A stretch of 64,000 bases of DNA, from contig NZ_CP019770.1 of NCBI RefSeq assembly GCF_004328665.1, positions 2,418,001 through 2,482,000 on the forward strand, read 5' to 3'. The notes beneath the pieces were generated by a model. It did not search any database and was not told the DNA's origin. It saw only the letters and a program-made list of their open reading frames with translations. Positions 30,820 to 39,965 of this stretch are shown in pieces. The stretch's first letter is position 1, and every line of letters starts with the position of its first letter. This DNA is from Pseudoalteromonas sp. DL-6 (GTDB lineage Bacteria; Pseudomonadota; Gammaproteobacteria; Enterobacterales; Alteromonadaceae). The translations under genes were made by a program, and so were the position numbers.

Positions 30820-31398
30820 TTATCGCAACAATAGGTACGCAACAGCGATTAAAGCAACCACTGCCCAGCCAAGTACTTCAATATATTGACGTAATTTTTG
30901 TTCCATTTTAACTCCGCCCCATTTCATTAAAGCAGAAACTAAAAAGAAACGCGCGCCACGGCCAACAGCAGAAGCAATAATAAAAGGTAAAAACGCCATT
31001 TGTAATACACCAGCGCCAATGGTGAACACTTTATAAGGAATAGGCGAAAATCCCGCTATAAATACCACCCAAACACCGTAATTTTTGAACCATGCAAGCG
31101 CCGTATTAAATTTATCTTGCCATTGCATTTGCGCAATAAAGGGCTCTACAACCGGTTCAAACAACCAAAATCCAAGCAGGTAACCCAGCACGCCGCCGAG
31201 CACAGACGCAACCGTGGCAAAGCTTGCAAATCGCCATGCCTTGCTCGGTTGCGCTAGCGACATGGGGGCTAACATTACATCGGGTGGGACCGGAAAAAAT
31301 ACCGATTCGGCAAAGCTCATTCCTGCTAAATAACGTTCTGCATGGCGGTGTTTAGCCCACACTAGCGCCATATCGTATAACTTGGTAAACAACTTCAA
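30820..31398 (-). CDS. yqaA: YqaA family VTT-domain membrane protein
   Basis: 192-residue inner-membrane protein related to the DedA/SNARE-associated (VTT) family. The motif GFSPIPYKVFTIGAGVLQM matches the E-x-x-x-x-P-x-P / G-[FY]-x-x-x-[RK] region, and the N-terminal ESVFFPVPPDVMLAP is the first family motif. Homologues take part in lipid-carrier recycling, but the role of YqaA is not settled. It sits between pcm and nlpD, its usual place in marine gammaproteobacteria. Confidence 0.8.
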   Translation of the reverse strand: MKLFTKLYDMALVWAKHRHAERYLAGMSFAESVFFPVPPDVMLAPMSLAQPSKAWRFASFATVASVLGGVLGYLLGFWLFEPVVEPFIAQMQWQDKFNTALAWFKNYGVWVVFIAGFSPIPYKVFTIGAGVLQMAFLPFIIASAVGRGARFFLVSALMKWGGVKMEQKLRQYIEVLGWAVVALIAVAYLLLR

Positions 31399-31407
31399 AA
31401 TGAATTC

Positions 31408-32046
31408 CTATTCAATATCACCAGGGACTAAAGGTACAAATCTTACTGGCGCAATTACATGCTCTGTAAAGCTATCGCCTTGGCGAATAACCATAGTTAA
31501 TTTTTGTTCCGCCTCACCAATAGGGGCGAGTAATACGCCTCCATCGGCAAGTTGTGCGAGTAACTCGGGGGGAATGGTGGTTGCCGCAGCGGTCACGATA
31601 ATGCCATCAAATGGCGCTTGTGACTGCCAGCCTTGCCAACCATCGCCATGTTTCATGGCGACATTGTACAAATCGAGCTGGTGTAATCGGCGTTTAGCTT
31701 GCCATTGCAAAGCTTTAATACGCTCTACCGAATATACCTTATCAAAGGTTTTAGCTAAAACCGCAGTTTGATAGCCCGACCCGGTGCCTATTTCTAACAC
31801 CTTATGTTGCACACCGGCTAATCGCATTAGCTCGGTCATGCGCGCAACAATATAGGGCTGAGAAATAGTTTGCCCTTGTCCTATAGGTAGCGCGGTATTT
31901 TGATACGCCTTGTGTTTGAGTACATCATCAATAAAAATATGCCGAGGAATTTGCGCTATTGCTTTTAAAACCTCTTTATCTTCTACGCCATCTCGCTGTA
32001 ATAAGTCTGAAAGCGCTTGTGCACTGCGAGTATAATTAGCCAGCAC
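31408..32046 (-). CDS. pcm: Protein-L-isoaspartate O-methyltransferase
   Basis: Repairs isoaspartyl damage in ageing proteins by SAM-dependent methylation. 212 residues with [29 protein letters not shown] at the substrate loop and [15 protein letters not shown] as SAM motif I. The start overlaps the 3' end of surE by 11 bp, indicating coupling in the surE-pcm pair. Confidence 0.96.
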   Translation of the reverse strand: MLANYTRSAQALSDLLQRDGVEDKEVLKAIAQIPRHIFIDDVLKHKAYQNTALPIGQGQTISQPYIVARMTELMRLAGVQHKVLEIGTGSGYQTAVLAKTFDKVYSVERIKALQWQAKRRLHQLDLYNVAMKHGDGWQGWQSQAPFDGIIVTAAATTIPPELLAQLADGGVLLAPIGEAEQKLTMVIRQGDSFTEHVIAPVRFVPLVPGDIE

Positions 32047-32800
32047 GATTAATCTCCAACTCGGCTAACCACTCTCCCACGGCTTTAATACTGTCTTTGG
32101 CAGTCATATCAACGCTTAACGGGGTCACTGATGCATAGCCATTATTAACCGCATAAAAGTCAGTGCCTTCACCTGCGTCGCTTTCAAGCCCTAGTGAGCC
32201 ATACCAAAAAATATCGCGTCCCCATGGATCGGTTTGCTTGGTCATGGTTTCTGCTTTATGACGAGCCCCTAAACGAGTTACCTGAACGCCTTTGAGCTCA
32301 GAGAGCGGAATATCGGGAACATTAATATTAATGATCTGATCTTTGGGCAACGGATGCGAGGCTAGTCCTTTAATAATGTTTACAGTAACGGCTGCCGCTG
32401 TTTCAAAATGCTCACCATGATGAGAGCACAAAGATACCGCAATTGCTGGTAAGCCTAAATGACGGCCTTCAGTCGCCGCAGCAACCGTACCAGAGTAAAG
32501 CGTATCATCGCCTAAATTACCGCCATGATTAATACCAGCAACAACCAAATCGGGTTTTTCATCCACTAATTGATTAACACCTAAATGCACACAATCAGTG
32601 GGTGTACCGTTTACCGACATAAAACCGTTGTCGAGCGTTGTGGCACGCAGCGGGTTCATTAACGTCAATGAATTACTTGCACCACTACAATTTCTATCTG
32701 GCGCAACCAGCGTTACCTCAGCGATTTGTGTTAATGCTTGATATAAAACAGCAATACCTTTGGCATTAACACCATCATCATTACTTAATAGAATCTTCAT
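32036..32800 (-). CDS. surE: 5'/3'-nucleotidase SurE
   Basis: Metal-dependent nucleoside 5'-monophosphate phosphatase, survival protein. 254 residues starting [15 protein letters not shown] with the DD metal site; [21 protein letters not shown] is the second conserved block. ATG 32800 is chosen: AAGGAT precedes it and the family begins exactly there; the long frame to 32899 lies inside truD. It overlaps the truD stop by 20 bp. Confidence 0.96.
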   Translation of the reverse strand: MKILLSNDDGVNAKGIAVLYQALTQIAEVTLVAPDRNCSGASNSLTLMNPLRATTLDNGFMSVNGTPTDCVHLGVNQLVDEKPDLVVAGINHGGNLGDDTLYSGTVAAATEGRHLGLPAIAVSLCSHHGEHFETAAAVTVNIIKGLASHPLPKDQIININVPDIPLSELKGVQVTRLGARHKAETMTKQTDPWGRDIFWYGSLGLESDAGEGTDFYAVNNGYASVTPLSVDMTAKDSIKAVGEWLAELEINRAG

Positions 32801-33830
32801 CTGCGTTATCCTTTTCTTTTCGCTCGCGTGGGCTGGCATCAGTATAATCAACCAGTTCGCGTAGTAAAGCCGTTGCAAAACAGCCTTTGGGTAAGCCAAA
32901 GCTGAGTTTTAATGTGCGTTCATCAAGTGTTTCTATGCTTAGCTCTTGGGGGATTAAACGCAGCATTCTGCGCTCGTTTTTAAGCCCTAACTCACCTAAG
33001 CCATCACACCATGCTTGATACGGTGCCAACCATGTTTTTTCTTGTTCGGTTAAGCCTTTTTCACTTTTGCCCACCATGGGCGCCGACATCATAATGTCGC
33101 CAGAGGCAAGCCGTGCAATATTTTCATCACTTATCGCATCTTCAAAAAATGCATTACTGCCACTGAGCATAAATACTTCGCGGTGCATGGTTTTAGCAAG
33201 ACCATGCTCAGCCACGCGTAAACTAACAATTTGATTAAACACATGTGAACGTGCTGCAGAAATAATAATGCCTCGCAGCTTTTTATCGCGAATACGCTCA
33301 CCAGCAAACATTTTTTCGGCCATCACTAGGTTGTGTCCATCACGGCCAAAGCGCTGCTCACCAAAGTAGTTAGGCACACCTGCGCGTACTGCGTTTATAC
33401 GGCATAAAATATCAAGCGGCTCGGTTACATTGCGCAAGGTAATAGTAAATCTATTTCCTTTATGACAACCGGTGCGTAATTTTCGCTCATGACGCTGCTG
33501 CGATACTACAAACACGCTTTCGCTATTCAGCTCAGTAAAATCAATATGCTTTTTAATCGGTACTTTGACGCTAAACCACTGCGAGCATACTCCATGACGG
33601 TCTTTCATACCGGCATAGCTTACATCACGCGGCGATACACCCGCTTTTTGTGCAATCAGCTTGGCAACATATTGGGTGTTTTCACCCTTTTTAACCACTT
33701 GCAAACACACATGTTCGCCACTGCCGGTAAACTCTATACCGAGATCTTCATCAACCATAAAGTCTTCTGCCGTGGTTTTAAAGTCGGCTTTGGAAAGCGG
33801 CGCACCATATAAATAATTTAATTCGCTCAT
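32781..33830 (-). CDS. truD: tRNA pseudouridine(13) synthase TruD
   Basis: 349 residues; makes pseudouridine at tRNA position 13. The catalytic Asp lies in [17 protein letters not shown] (about residues 73-89), and [14 protein letters not shown] is the second family block. It overlaps ispF by 4 bp and surE by 20 bp, so it is part of the coupled minus-strand operon. Confidence 0.95.
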   Translation of the reverse strand: MSELNYLYGAPLSKADFKTTAEDFMVDEDLGIEFTGSGEHVCLQVVKKGENTQYVAKLIAQKAGVSPRDVSYAGMKDRHGVCSQWFSVKVPIKKHIDFTELNSESVFVVSQQRHERKLRTGCHKGNRFTITLRNVTEPLDILCRINAVRAGVPNYFGEQRFGRDGHNLVMAEKMFAGERIRDKKLRGIIISAARSHVFNQIVSLRVAEHGLAKTMHREVFMLSGSNAFFEDAISDENIARLASGDIMMSAPMVGKSEKGLTEQEKTWLAPYQAWCDGLGELGLKNERRMLRLIPQELSIETLDERTLKLSFGLPKGCFATALLRELVDYTDASPRERKEKDNADEDSIK

Positions 33831-34309
33831 GCGTTTTGTTTACTCATAATGACCACGGCATGGCTTGAAATGCCTTCTTTTCGCCCCTCAAAACCGAGCT
33901 TTTCAGTAGTGGTAGCTTTTACATTTACCTGTGAAAGCTCAGCATTTAAATCACTAGCAAGATTGGTTCGCATTGCTTGAATGTGCGGCAGCATTTTTGG
34001 CGCTTGTGCCACAATGGTGACATCCGCATTGCCCAATACATAACCCTGTTGCTTAGCCAAACTCACTACATGGCGAAGTAAAATACGGCTATCGATATTT
34101 TCATATTCACTAGCCGCATCCGGAAAATGCTTACCAATATCGCCCAGCGCTAATGAGCCTAAAATAGCGTCACATAATGCATGAATAGCCACATCACCAT
34201 CTGAGTGTGCTAAAAAGCCTTGCGGGTAATCAATTTTTTCGCCGCAGATAGTTAAAGGCCCTTGGCCTCCAAATTTATGTACGTCAAAACCATGGCCTAT
34301 TCGTATCAT
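33827..34309 (-). CDS. ispF: 2-C-methyl-D-erythritol 2,4-cyclodiphosphate synthase
   Basis: MEP-pathway enzyme producing the cyclic diphosphate for isoprenoid synthesis. 160 residues with metal ligands in GHGFDVHKF and the following [17 protein letters not shown], and the C-terminal [14 protein letters not shown]. It overlaps ispD and truD by 4 bp each. Confidence 0.97.
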   Translation of the reverse strand: MIRIGHGFDVHKFGGQGPLTICGEKIDYPQGFLAHSDGDVAIHALCDAILGSLALGDIGKHFPDAASEYENIDSRILLRHVVSLAKQQGYVLGNADVTIVAQAPKMLPHIQAMRTNLASDLNAELSQVNVKATTTEKLGFEGRKEGISSHAVVIMSKQNA

Positions 34310-35007
34310 GTTGCACTCTCATTATTTTGTTTTTGCAGTAAAAAGCCTGCTAAATCTAAATCTTCTGGGGTGGTGATTTTAATATTATCACTACGCCCTG
34401 CTACCAGCTTTACCGGCTTATTTGCCCACTCCATTGCACTAGCTTCATCAGTAATGGTTGCACCGCTGTTAAGCGCACTTTGCAATGCCGTTTTAAGCTC
34501 GTCGTATTTAAACAGTTGCGGGGTAAGCGCTTGCCATAAATCATCACGAGGCACAGTTTGCTGCGCATGGCTTTGCCCTCGTTTTATAGTGTCTTTTACT
34601 TTGCTGGCTAAAATGCCGCCTTCATCAGCCTGCATGCACTGTGCGATTAAGCGCTCTATATCAGCAATATCGACTAAAGGTCTTGCAGCGTCATGCACCA
34701 AAACCCAAGCAGGTGGGTTGGCAGCTAAAAACAATAAACTGTTTAACACTGAATCTGCGCGCTCTTTACCGCCAATAGCACGCACAATGCGAGGATCAGC
34801 TAGCGTAAGGTCGTCAAAGTAGGGGTCGGTTTCGCTCAGAGCCACCACTATAGAGTTTAACTGCGGTAACTGCGATAACTTAGCGAGCGTATGCTCTAGA
34901 ATGGTTTTCCCTGCTAAGGAAATATATTGCTTTGGTGTTGTGTGTTGCATTCGACTGCCAACACCTGCGGCAGGAACAATAGCAGCAATAGTTTGTTTAT
35001 TTGTCAT
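34306..35007 (-). CDS. ispD: MEP cytidylyltransferase
   Basis: Transfers CMP to methylerythritol phosphate, the third MEP-pathway step. 233 residues with the nucleotide-binding [12 protein letters not shown] and [12 protein letters not shown] 35007 is chosen over a longer frame to 35028 because it gives the normal N-terminus [15 protein letters not shown]; it overlaps ftsB by 11 bp. ispD and ispF are adjacent as in most gammaproteobacteria. Confidence 0.95.
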   Translation of the reverse strand: MTNKQTIAAIVPAAGVGSRMQHTTPKQYISLAGKTILEHTLAKLSQLPQLNSIVVALSETDPYFDDLTLADPRIVRAIGGKERADSVLNSLLFLAANPPAWVLVHDAARPLVDIADIERLIAQCMQADEGGILASKVKDTIKRGQSHAQQTVPRDDLWQALTPQLFKYDELKTALQSALNSGATITDEASAMEWANKPVKLVAGRSDNIKITTPEDLDLAGFLLQKQNNESAT

Positions 35008-35284
35008 GGTGTTGAGCCGGTAAAACACGAATAAAGGTTTCGTCCGGTTTAATCATTCCTAATTCGTTGCGGGCACGCTCTTCAATGCCTTCGTGGCCGA
35101 GCTTTAAATCTTCTATATCCGCTTTTAATACTTTATTACGCTTTATTAGTTTTTCGTTAGTTTGTTGATGCGATGCCACCGCATTTTTTAAACGGGTGTA
35201 GTCTTGCACCCCGTTATGACCAAACCAAAGGCGATACTGGATAAAAAGTGCTAAGCACAACAAGCCAAATTGAAAAAATCGCAT
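34997..35284 (-). CDS. ftsB: Cell division protein FtsB
   Basis: 95-residue bitopic division protein. Membrane helix about residues 3-20, then a leucine-zipper coiled coil, then the conserved LGHEGIEERARNELGMIKPDETF. It works with FtsL and FtsQ in the divisome. First gene of the ispD-ispF-truD-surE-pcm block. Confidence 0.93.
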   Translation of the reverse strand: MRFFQFGLLCLALFIQYRLWFGHNGVQDYTRLKNAVASHQQTNEKLIKRNKVLKADIEDLKLGHEGIEERARNELGMIKPDETFIRVLPAQHHDK

Positions 35285-35318
35285 TAAACACTCCTTATTT
35301 TAATTTTTAATTATCTAC

Positions 35319-35951
35319 TTATGCTAGCGGCCGCTTAACATTGCGCCAATTAATATTGGCAGCTAGTAACATTTCCCGTAGTGACAAAACCCGTGGCGTG
35401 CTACGCTTTGAAAACTGCCACTGGTGGCCACAACACGCCGCTGCAAGGCTCGTTTTACTAGGTTTAAGCAATTGCGCACTTTGTTGCTCAAGTCCTTGGC
35501 CTAAAAAATCAAACCAGCCAAGTTCATTACAATGCAGTTGCGTATCAGCTACTTGATCAATGCTATCTATTCTAACCCGAATTTGACCGTGACTTTGTAA
35601 TAATACCGGAATTATTAGCCCTACTTTGGCATGCGCTTGATAAAAAAGTTCATTCGCTGCAGGATTAGCCTCTGGCGGTGTAGGTTTTTGTTTTTCAAGC
35701 CAGCCTCCATTTTGCGCATCAAGCGTAAAAGGCAATGGTGCATTCGCTACACGTGTTGCGGCACGTTCAATATAATAAGGCAGGCTTTTTAATTGCCTGC
35801 GTAAACGGTCACCATTAGGTTCAGCCACTAAGCGCTGAACTTCACGCTGATAAAAAGCATTGCATAATTGTGCGTAAAGCACTTTTTGTGCATCAGTTTG
35901 CCACATTTCAACTTGCTGGCTTGTGTTAAACTGCTTATTTTTAGCAACCAA
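35319..35951 (-). CDS. Hypothetical protein upstream of ftsB
   Basis: 210 residues, not recognised. No signal peptide or membrane segment. The C-terminal third contains Cys-Cys-Gly-His (AAACCGHQWQFSKR) and RVLSLREMLLAANINWRNV, which look conserved-domain-like. It ends 34 bp before the ftsB start, on the same strand, so it may be transcribed with the block. Codon use looks normal for the window. Confidence 0.55.
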   Translation of the reverse strand: MVAKNKQFNTSQQVEMWQTDAQKVLYAQLCNAFYQREVQRLVAEPNGDRLRRQLKSLPYYIERAATRVANAPLPFTLDAQNGGWLEKQKPTPPEANPAANELFYQAHAKVGLIIPVLLQSHGQIRVRIDSIDQVADTQLHCNELGWFDFLGQGLEQQSAQLLKPSKTSLAAACCGHQWQFSKRSTPRVLSLREMLLAANINWRNVKRPLA

Positions 35952-36026
35952 TCGCTGTACTCAAAAAAACATTTTAATACTGTTTTATAACACAGTAACG
36001 CACAGTTTTTAAGCACTTGTAGTAAT

Positions 36027-36506
36027 TTAAGCGCTTGGCTTTTCACCTAATTTTGCAATACCTGATTCTAAAAATTGCACCATAGTGCTGCGCTTTTTAC
36101 CTATTAATAAGCTGCCATCAGCCAAAAACATAAAGTTTTGCCAGTTACGTTTAAACACATCAAATGTCGTTTCAATAATATTGTCGCGTGCCATGCAAAA
36201 ATATACTGTGGTATTAGCCTGCCAATCTAAGTGGTTCAAAATAGCATCTGGAAATTGGGGTTCTTCGCTTTCCCACGCATCTTCCCAATTAATTTCTTGG
36301 CTAAAGTTTTGCTCTTGCGCGCACCAATCGGTTTTATCAAAAAAGTCTGGATGATCATGTTCGCGACTCACCATGGTTGTCCACAGTACGGCGGCACGCT
36401 CGCTGGTCATAGGTTTAATATTGGCTGCATCAATATCTGAAACCGGAATATCTTTATGGCGAAATACCCAGGCTTTTTTGTAATCATCAAGAGAAATATA
36501 ATTCAT
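36027..36506 (-). CDS. DUF2947 family protein
   Basis: 159-residue soluble protein of unknown function. The start MNYISLDDYKKAWVFRHKDIPVS and KPMTSERAAVLW resemble a conserved gammaproteobacterial family I associate with DUF2947. No motif suggests a reaction. It diverges from the DUF1653 gene. Confidence 0.6.
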   Translation of the reverse strand: MNYISLDDYKKAWVFRHKDIPVSDIDAANIKPMTSERAAVLWTTMVSREHDHPDFFDKTDWCAQEQNFSQEINWEDAWESEEPQFPDAILNHLDWQANTTVYFCMARDNIIETTFDVFKRNWQNFMFLADGSLLIGKKRSTMVQFLESGIAKLGEKPSA

Positions 36507-36567
36507 AGTATTGCTGTATTCTTTGGCATAATAAAAAGCGAAGGCAAATTATACAAGATAACAGACT

Positions 36568-36792
36568 ATGACTACAGCACTAAAACTGGGTTTATATCAA
36601 CACTACAAAGGCCCACAATATAAAGTTATGCATGTGGCGACCCACAGCGAAACCAACGAGCAGTTGGTTATTTACCAAGCCTTATACGGTGAATACGGCA
36701 TATGGGCACGCCCACTAAGTATGTTTACTGAAACCGTAGAAAAAGACGGTAAAACTATCGCCCGTTTTGCCTACCTTGGTGAAGCCGATTAA
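36568..36792 (+). CDS. DUF1653 family protein
   Basis: 74-residue protein with the family pattern GLYQHYKGPQYKVMHVATHSET, then YQALYGEYGIWARPLSMFTE. Small single-domain proteins of this family are widespread and uncharacterised. It is 54 bp upstream of the MoxR-type ATPase gene on the same strand. Confidence 0.8.
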   Translation: MTTALKLGLYQHYKGPQYKVMHVATHSETNEQLVIYQALYGEYGIWARPLSMFTETVEKDGKTIARFAYLGEAD

Positions 36793-36846
36793 CTATGGCA
36801 TTATAACGCATAATAATTACTGCTCAGACCAGATAAAGGATAACCC

Positions 36847-37695
36847 GTGCAATTTAATTCTACTGATAATTACATCGCAAGCTCAGCATTAAAACAGGCA
36901 GTAAACGCCGCTATTATGCTGCAAAAACCGCTTTTAATTAAAGGCGAGCCTGGCACAGGTAAAACCATGCTGGCCGAAGAGTTAGCGAAAAGTTTAGATA
37001 CTGAGCTTATTCAGTGGCATATAAAATCAACCACTAAAGCGCAGCAAGGTTTGTACGAGTACGATGCGGTATCGCGTTTGCGCGACAGCCAGCTAGGTGA
37101 TGAGCGCGTTCACAATATTAGCAACTACATAGTTAAAGGTAAGCTGTGGCAAGCCTTCATGTACGCTGAATTAAACGGCAAACGCCCAGTACTGCTTATT
37201 GATGAAATAGACAAAGCCGATATTGAGTTTCCAAACGATTTACTGCTCGAACTCGATAAAATGGAATTTCATGTATACGAAACCGGTGAGCGCATTGTGG
37301 CTAAAGAGCGCCCTATTGTGATCATCACATCAAACAATGAAAAAGAGCTGCCTGATGCGTTTTTACGTCGCTGTTTTTTCCATTATATTGATTTTCCAAA
37401 TAGCGACGAAATGCAGCAAATTATTGATGTGCACTACCCGCATGTTAAACAAGATTTAGTTCGCCAAGCGCTAGAAGTATTTTTTAACTTACGCGAAGCC
37501 AACGGCCTTAAAAAGAAGCCATCAACCAGCGAATTGCTGGATTGGTTAAAACTATTAATGGCTGAAGACATAGACGCAAAAACCCTGCACGACAAAGCGC
37601 AAAAAGGCGGTTTAATGCCGATGTTTGGCGCGCTGCTTAAAAACGAGCAAGACATAAGCCTAATCGAAAAACTTGCGTTTATGAGCCGTCGCTAA
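36847..37695 (+). CDS. MoxR-family AAA+ ATPase
   Basis: 282 residues; Walker A KGEPGTGKTMLAEEL (about 36-50), Walker B VLLIDEIDKAD, sensor 1 IVIITSNNEKELPDAFLRRC. MoxR ATPases act as chaperones that insert cofactors or activate partner complexes, usually with a VWA protein encoded next door, as here. The metal-binding partner downstream starts 1 bp after its stop. Confidence 0.88.
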   Translation: MQFNSTDNYIASSALKQAVNAAIMLQKPLLIKGEPGTGKTMLAEELAKSLDTELIQWHIKSTTKAQQGLYEYDAVSRLRDSQLGDERVHNISNYIVKGKLWQAFMYAELNGKRPVLLIDEIDKADIEFPNDLLLELDKMEFHVYETGERIVAKERPIVIITSNNEKELPDAFLRRCFFHYIDFPNSDEMQQIIDVHYPHVKQDLVRQALEVFFNLREANGLKKKPSTSELLDWLKLLMAEDIDAKTLHDKAQKGGLMPMFGALLKNEQDISLIEKLAFMSRR

Positions 37696-37696
37696 C

Positions 37697-38884
37697 ATGT
37701 TGGTACAGTTTTTTTTCACGCTACGCAAATACCGCTTACCCGTGAGCCTGCGCGAACTACTCGATTTAATAAACGCTTTAAAACAAGGCGTTATATTTGC
37801 TGATGTAGACGCGTTTTATCATTTAGCGCGCACTATTATGGTAAAAGACGAAACGCACTTTGATCGATTCGATAAAGCCTTTAGCGATTACTTTAGCGGT
37901 ATTGCCGACTTAGACCTACTCGAGAGCTTAAAACAACAACACAACTTACCTGAAGATTGGTTGCGTAAAGAGTTTGAAAAGCACCTAAGCGATGAAGAAA
38001 AAGCCCAACTAAAAGCCATGGGCGGGCTCGACGAGCTAATGAAAACCCTAAAAGAGCGTTTAGAAGAACAGCAAAAACGCCATGCTGGTGGCAATAAGTG
38101 GGTAGGTACAGGCGGCACCTCGCCTTTTGGTGCATACGGCTATAACCCTGAGGGTGTGCGTATTGGTCAAGACGGCAACCGTAATCGCCAAGCAGTAAAA
38201 GTGTGGGATAAGCGCGAATACAAAAACTTAGATTCCGACCGTGAAATTGGCTCTCGTACCATAAAGCTGGCACTTAAAAAACTACGCAAATTTGCTCGTA
38301 CTGGCGCAAGTGACACCCTTGATTTAAACGAAACCATACGCGCGACCGCCAAACAAGGCGGCATGCTCGATGTAAAAATGGCACCCGAGCGCCACAACGC
38401 CGTAAAAGTATTGATGCTGTTTGATATTGGCGGTTCAATGGACGACTACATTCATACCTGCGAAGAATTATTTAGCGCCGCCCACAGCGAATTTAAACAT
38501 TTAGAGTTTTACTACTTTCATAACTGTTTATACGAACACGTGTGGCAAGATAACCAACGCCGCCACTCAAACGTTATTGACACCATGACGCTGATCAACA
38601 AGTTTACCAGCGACTACAAAGTTATATTTGTCGGTGATGCCACTATGGGCCCATATGAAATTGCCTACCCTGGCGGCTCAGTAGAGCATTGGAATGAAGA
38701 ACCCGGCAGTGCATGGTTAAACCGAATCACTAATCACTTTGATAAAGTCGCGTGGCTCAACCCACAACCGGTTGAACACTGGCCATACTACCAATCAATT
38801 GATTTTATAAAGCAGCTGATGAACAACCGCATGTACCCACTGAGTTTAGATGGGATAAGTAGCGCTATAAAAGAGCTGAGTTAA
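37697..38884 (+). CDS. CoxE-like VWA-domain protein
   Basis: 395 residues. The N-terminal helical half leads to a von Willebrand A fold with the MIDAS-type LMLFDIGGSMDDYIHT (about 240-255; D-x-G-x-S). This is the partner of the preceding MoxR ATPase, the pair resembling CoxD/CoxE. The last 22 codons (MNNRMYPLSLDGISSAIKELS and stop) are duplicated, with a nonsense mutation, about 243 bp downstream. Confidence 0.85.
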   Translation: MLVQFFFTLRKYRLPVSLRELLDLINALKQGVIFADVDAFYHLARTIMVKDETHFDRFDKAFSDYFSGIADLDLLESLKQQHNLPEDWLRKEFEKHLSDEEKAQLKAMGGLDELMKTLKERLEEQQKRHAGGNKWVGTGGTSPFGAYGYNPEGVRIGQDGNRNRQAVKVWDKREYKNLDSDREIGSRTIKLALKKLRKFARTGASDTLDLNETIRATAKQGGMLDVKMAPERHNAVKVLMLFDIGGSMDDYIHTCEELFSAAHSEFKHLEFYYFHNCLYEHVWQDNQRRHSNVIDTMTLINKFTSDYKVIFVGDATMGPYEIAYPGGSVEHWNEEPGSAWLNRITNHFDKVAWLNPQPVEHWPYYQSIDFIKQLMNNRMYPLSLDGISSAIKELS

Positions 38885-39143
38885 ATATTAATTTACGACA
38901 GCTCAGCGCCAGCAGCAGAGCTTCGGGCGTGAACCTATAACTTTTTTGGGTGGCGCCTTCGGCTTAACCAACCTACCTTTTGATGTAGGTCGGATAAGTG
39001 GCGAAGCTACGCCATCCGACAAAATGATGGATGCACCAGAAACAATCCGACGCACCGCGTTAATGAACAACCGCATGTACCCACTTAGTTAAGATGGGGT
39101 AAGTAAAGCGATAAAAGAACTTAGTTAATGTATTTTAAGTAGT
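38885..39143. repeat. REP-like hairpins and decayed gene-end copy
   Basis: 259 bp after the CoxE-like gene. It holds the hairpin GTCGGAT...ATCCGAC at 38989-39020 with a preceding ACCTAC/GTAGGT pair (38971-38990), typical of gammaproteobacterial REP elements. Then 39062-39129 is a diverged copy of the CoxE-like gene's 3' end (38819-38885). The copy reads MNNRMYPLS-stop-DGVSKAIKELS. Confidence 0.75.
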
Positions 39144-39722
39144 TCATACACCATATTTTTGATGGTATTCACTGAGCATGAATTCTAATTGCTTCTCGAA
39201 GACTTCAATGGATGGTTTTTTTCCACTTAACCGCTGCTGCTTTAGCCATTCAAGTAATTCAATCCTTACTAAATAACCGTCTTCAATGCAGTAACTTGGG
39301 TCTGAAAGCCAAATTTTTGGAGCCCCTAGTGAAGCTCCTGAATACCAGTAACAAATGGAATAGCCTTCACTTTCAAGCTTATCACTAAGTTGCCAGCTGT
39401 AAATCCACCAGGTAATCAGAAATAGAGGGAAGCATCCTATAATAACAAATAGCCCCCTTCGCATCGATTTCGCTGATATATCACCATGTATTCTTTGATA
39501 AATTCCGTAGATGAGTACAAAAAAAGCGGGCATCATAACTATCAAAGGAATTACTACAGGTTTAATTTTTAACGAAATTACATTTTCAGCAATAAGACTT
39601 AATGTGCTAATTTCTAATTTAAAGCTGTAGGCATAGAGAGTAATGATTAAACATAAAACGCCTATAGAAAACCACCCCTTTTTAGGGTTGGTAGGTGAGA
39701 GTTGATTAGCCGAACTTGCCAT
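39144..39722 (-). CDS. Hypothetical membrane protein
   Basis: About 192 residues from ATG 39722; a longer TTG-started frame to 39776 is less likely. Three hydrophobic segments (about 20-38, 55-75 and 90-108), then a soluble C-terminal region with CYWYSGASLGAPKIWLSDPSYC and a basic/acidic tail. No family recognised. It sits between the REP-rich region and the NRAMP-like gene; possible accessory gene. Confidence 0.5.
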   Translation of the reverse strand: MASSANQLSPTNPKKGWFSIGVLCLIITLYAYSFKLEISTLSLIAENVISLKIKPVVIPLIVMMPAFFVLIYGIYQRIHGDISAKSMRRGLFVIIGCFPLFLITWWIYSWQLSDKLESEGYSICYWYSGASLGAPKIWLSDPSYCIEDGYLVRIELLEWLKQQRLSGKKPSIEVFEKQLEFMLSEYHQKYGV

Positions 39723-39936
39723 TTTAGTATCGTCTTCCTGAGTAAGGAATACCAAATAAGCGGTGTATAAACTCAATTGGATTGTTATCGTACATTCACT
39801 CAGCCCTATCTAACTCATATTTTAACTAATTAGGATAAACATCATAATTTTTGACCGTCTTATCTTCGCTCGCTGAAGCCTATCGGGGTCTACAACAGTC
39901 GACATCTATGCAGAGATCGTTTGGTTTGTACCTTTC

Positions 39937-39957
39937 ACCTCGAACCTCGAACCTCGA
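39937..39957. repeat. Three tandem heptamers ACCTCGA
   Basis: Exact 7-bp unit three times, a few bases beyond the NRAMP-like stop codon at 39966. Confidence 0.8.
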
Positions 39958-39965
39958 ATATAAAA

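Noticed and set aside
38941..39061. Insertion-sequence remnant after the CoxE-like gene
   Set aside because: No transposase fragment; hairpins fit REP-type elements instead.
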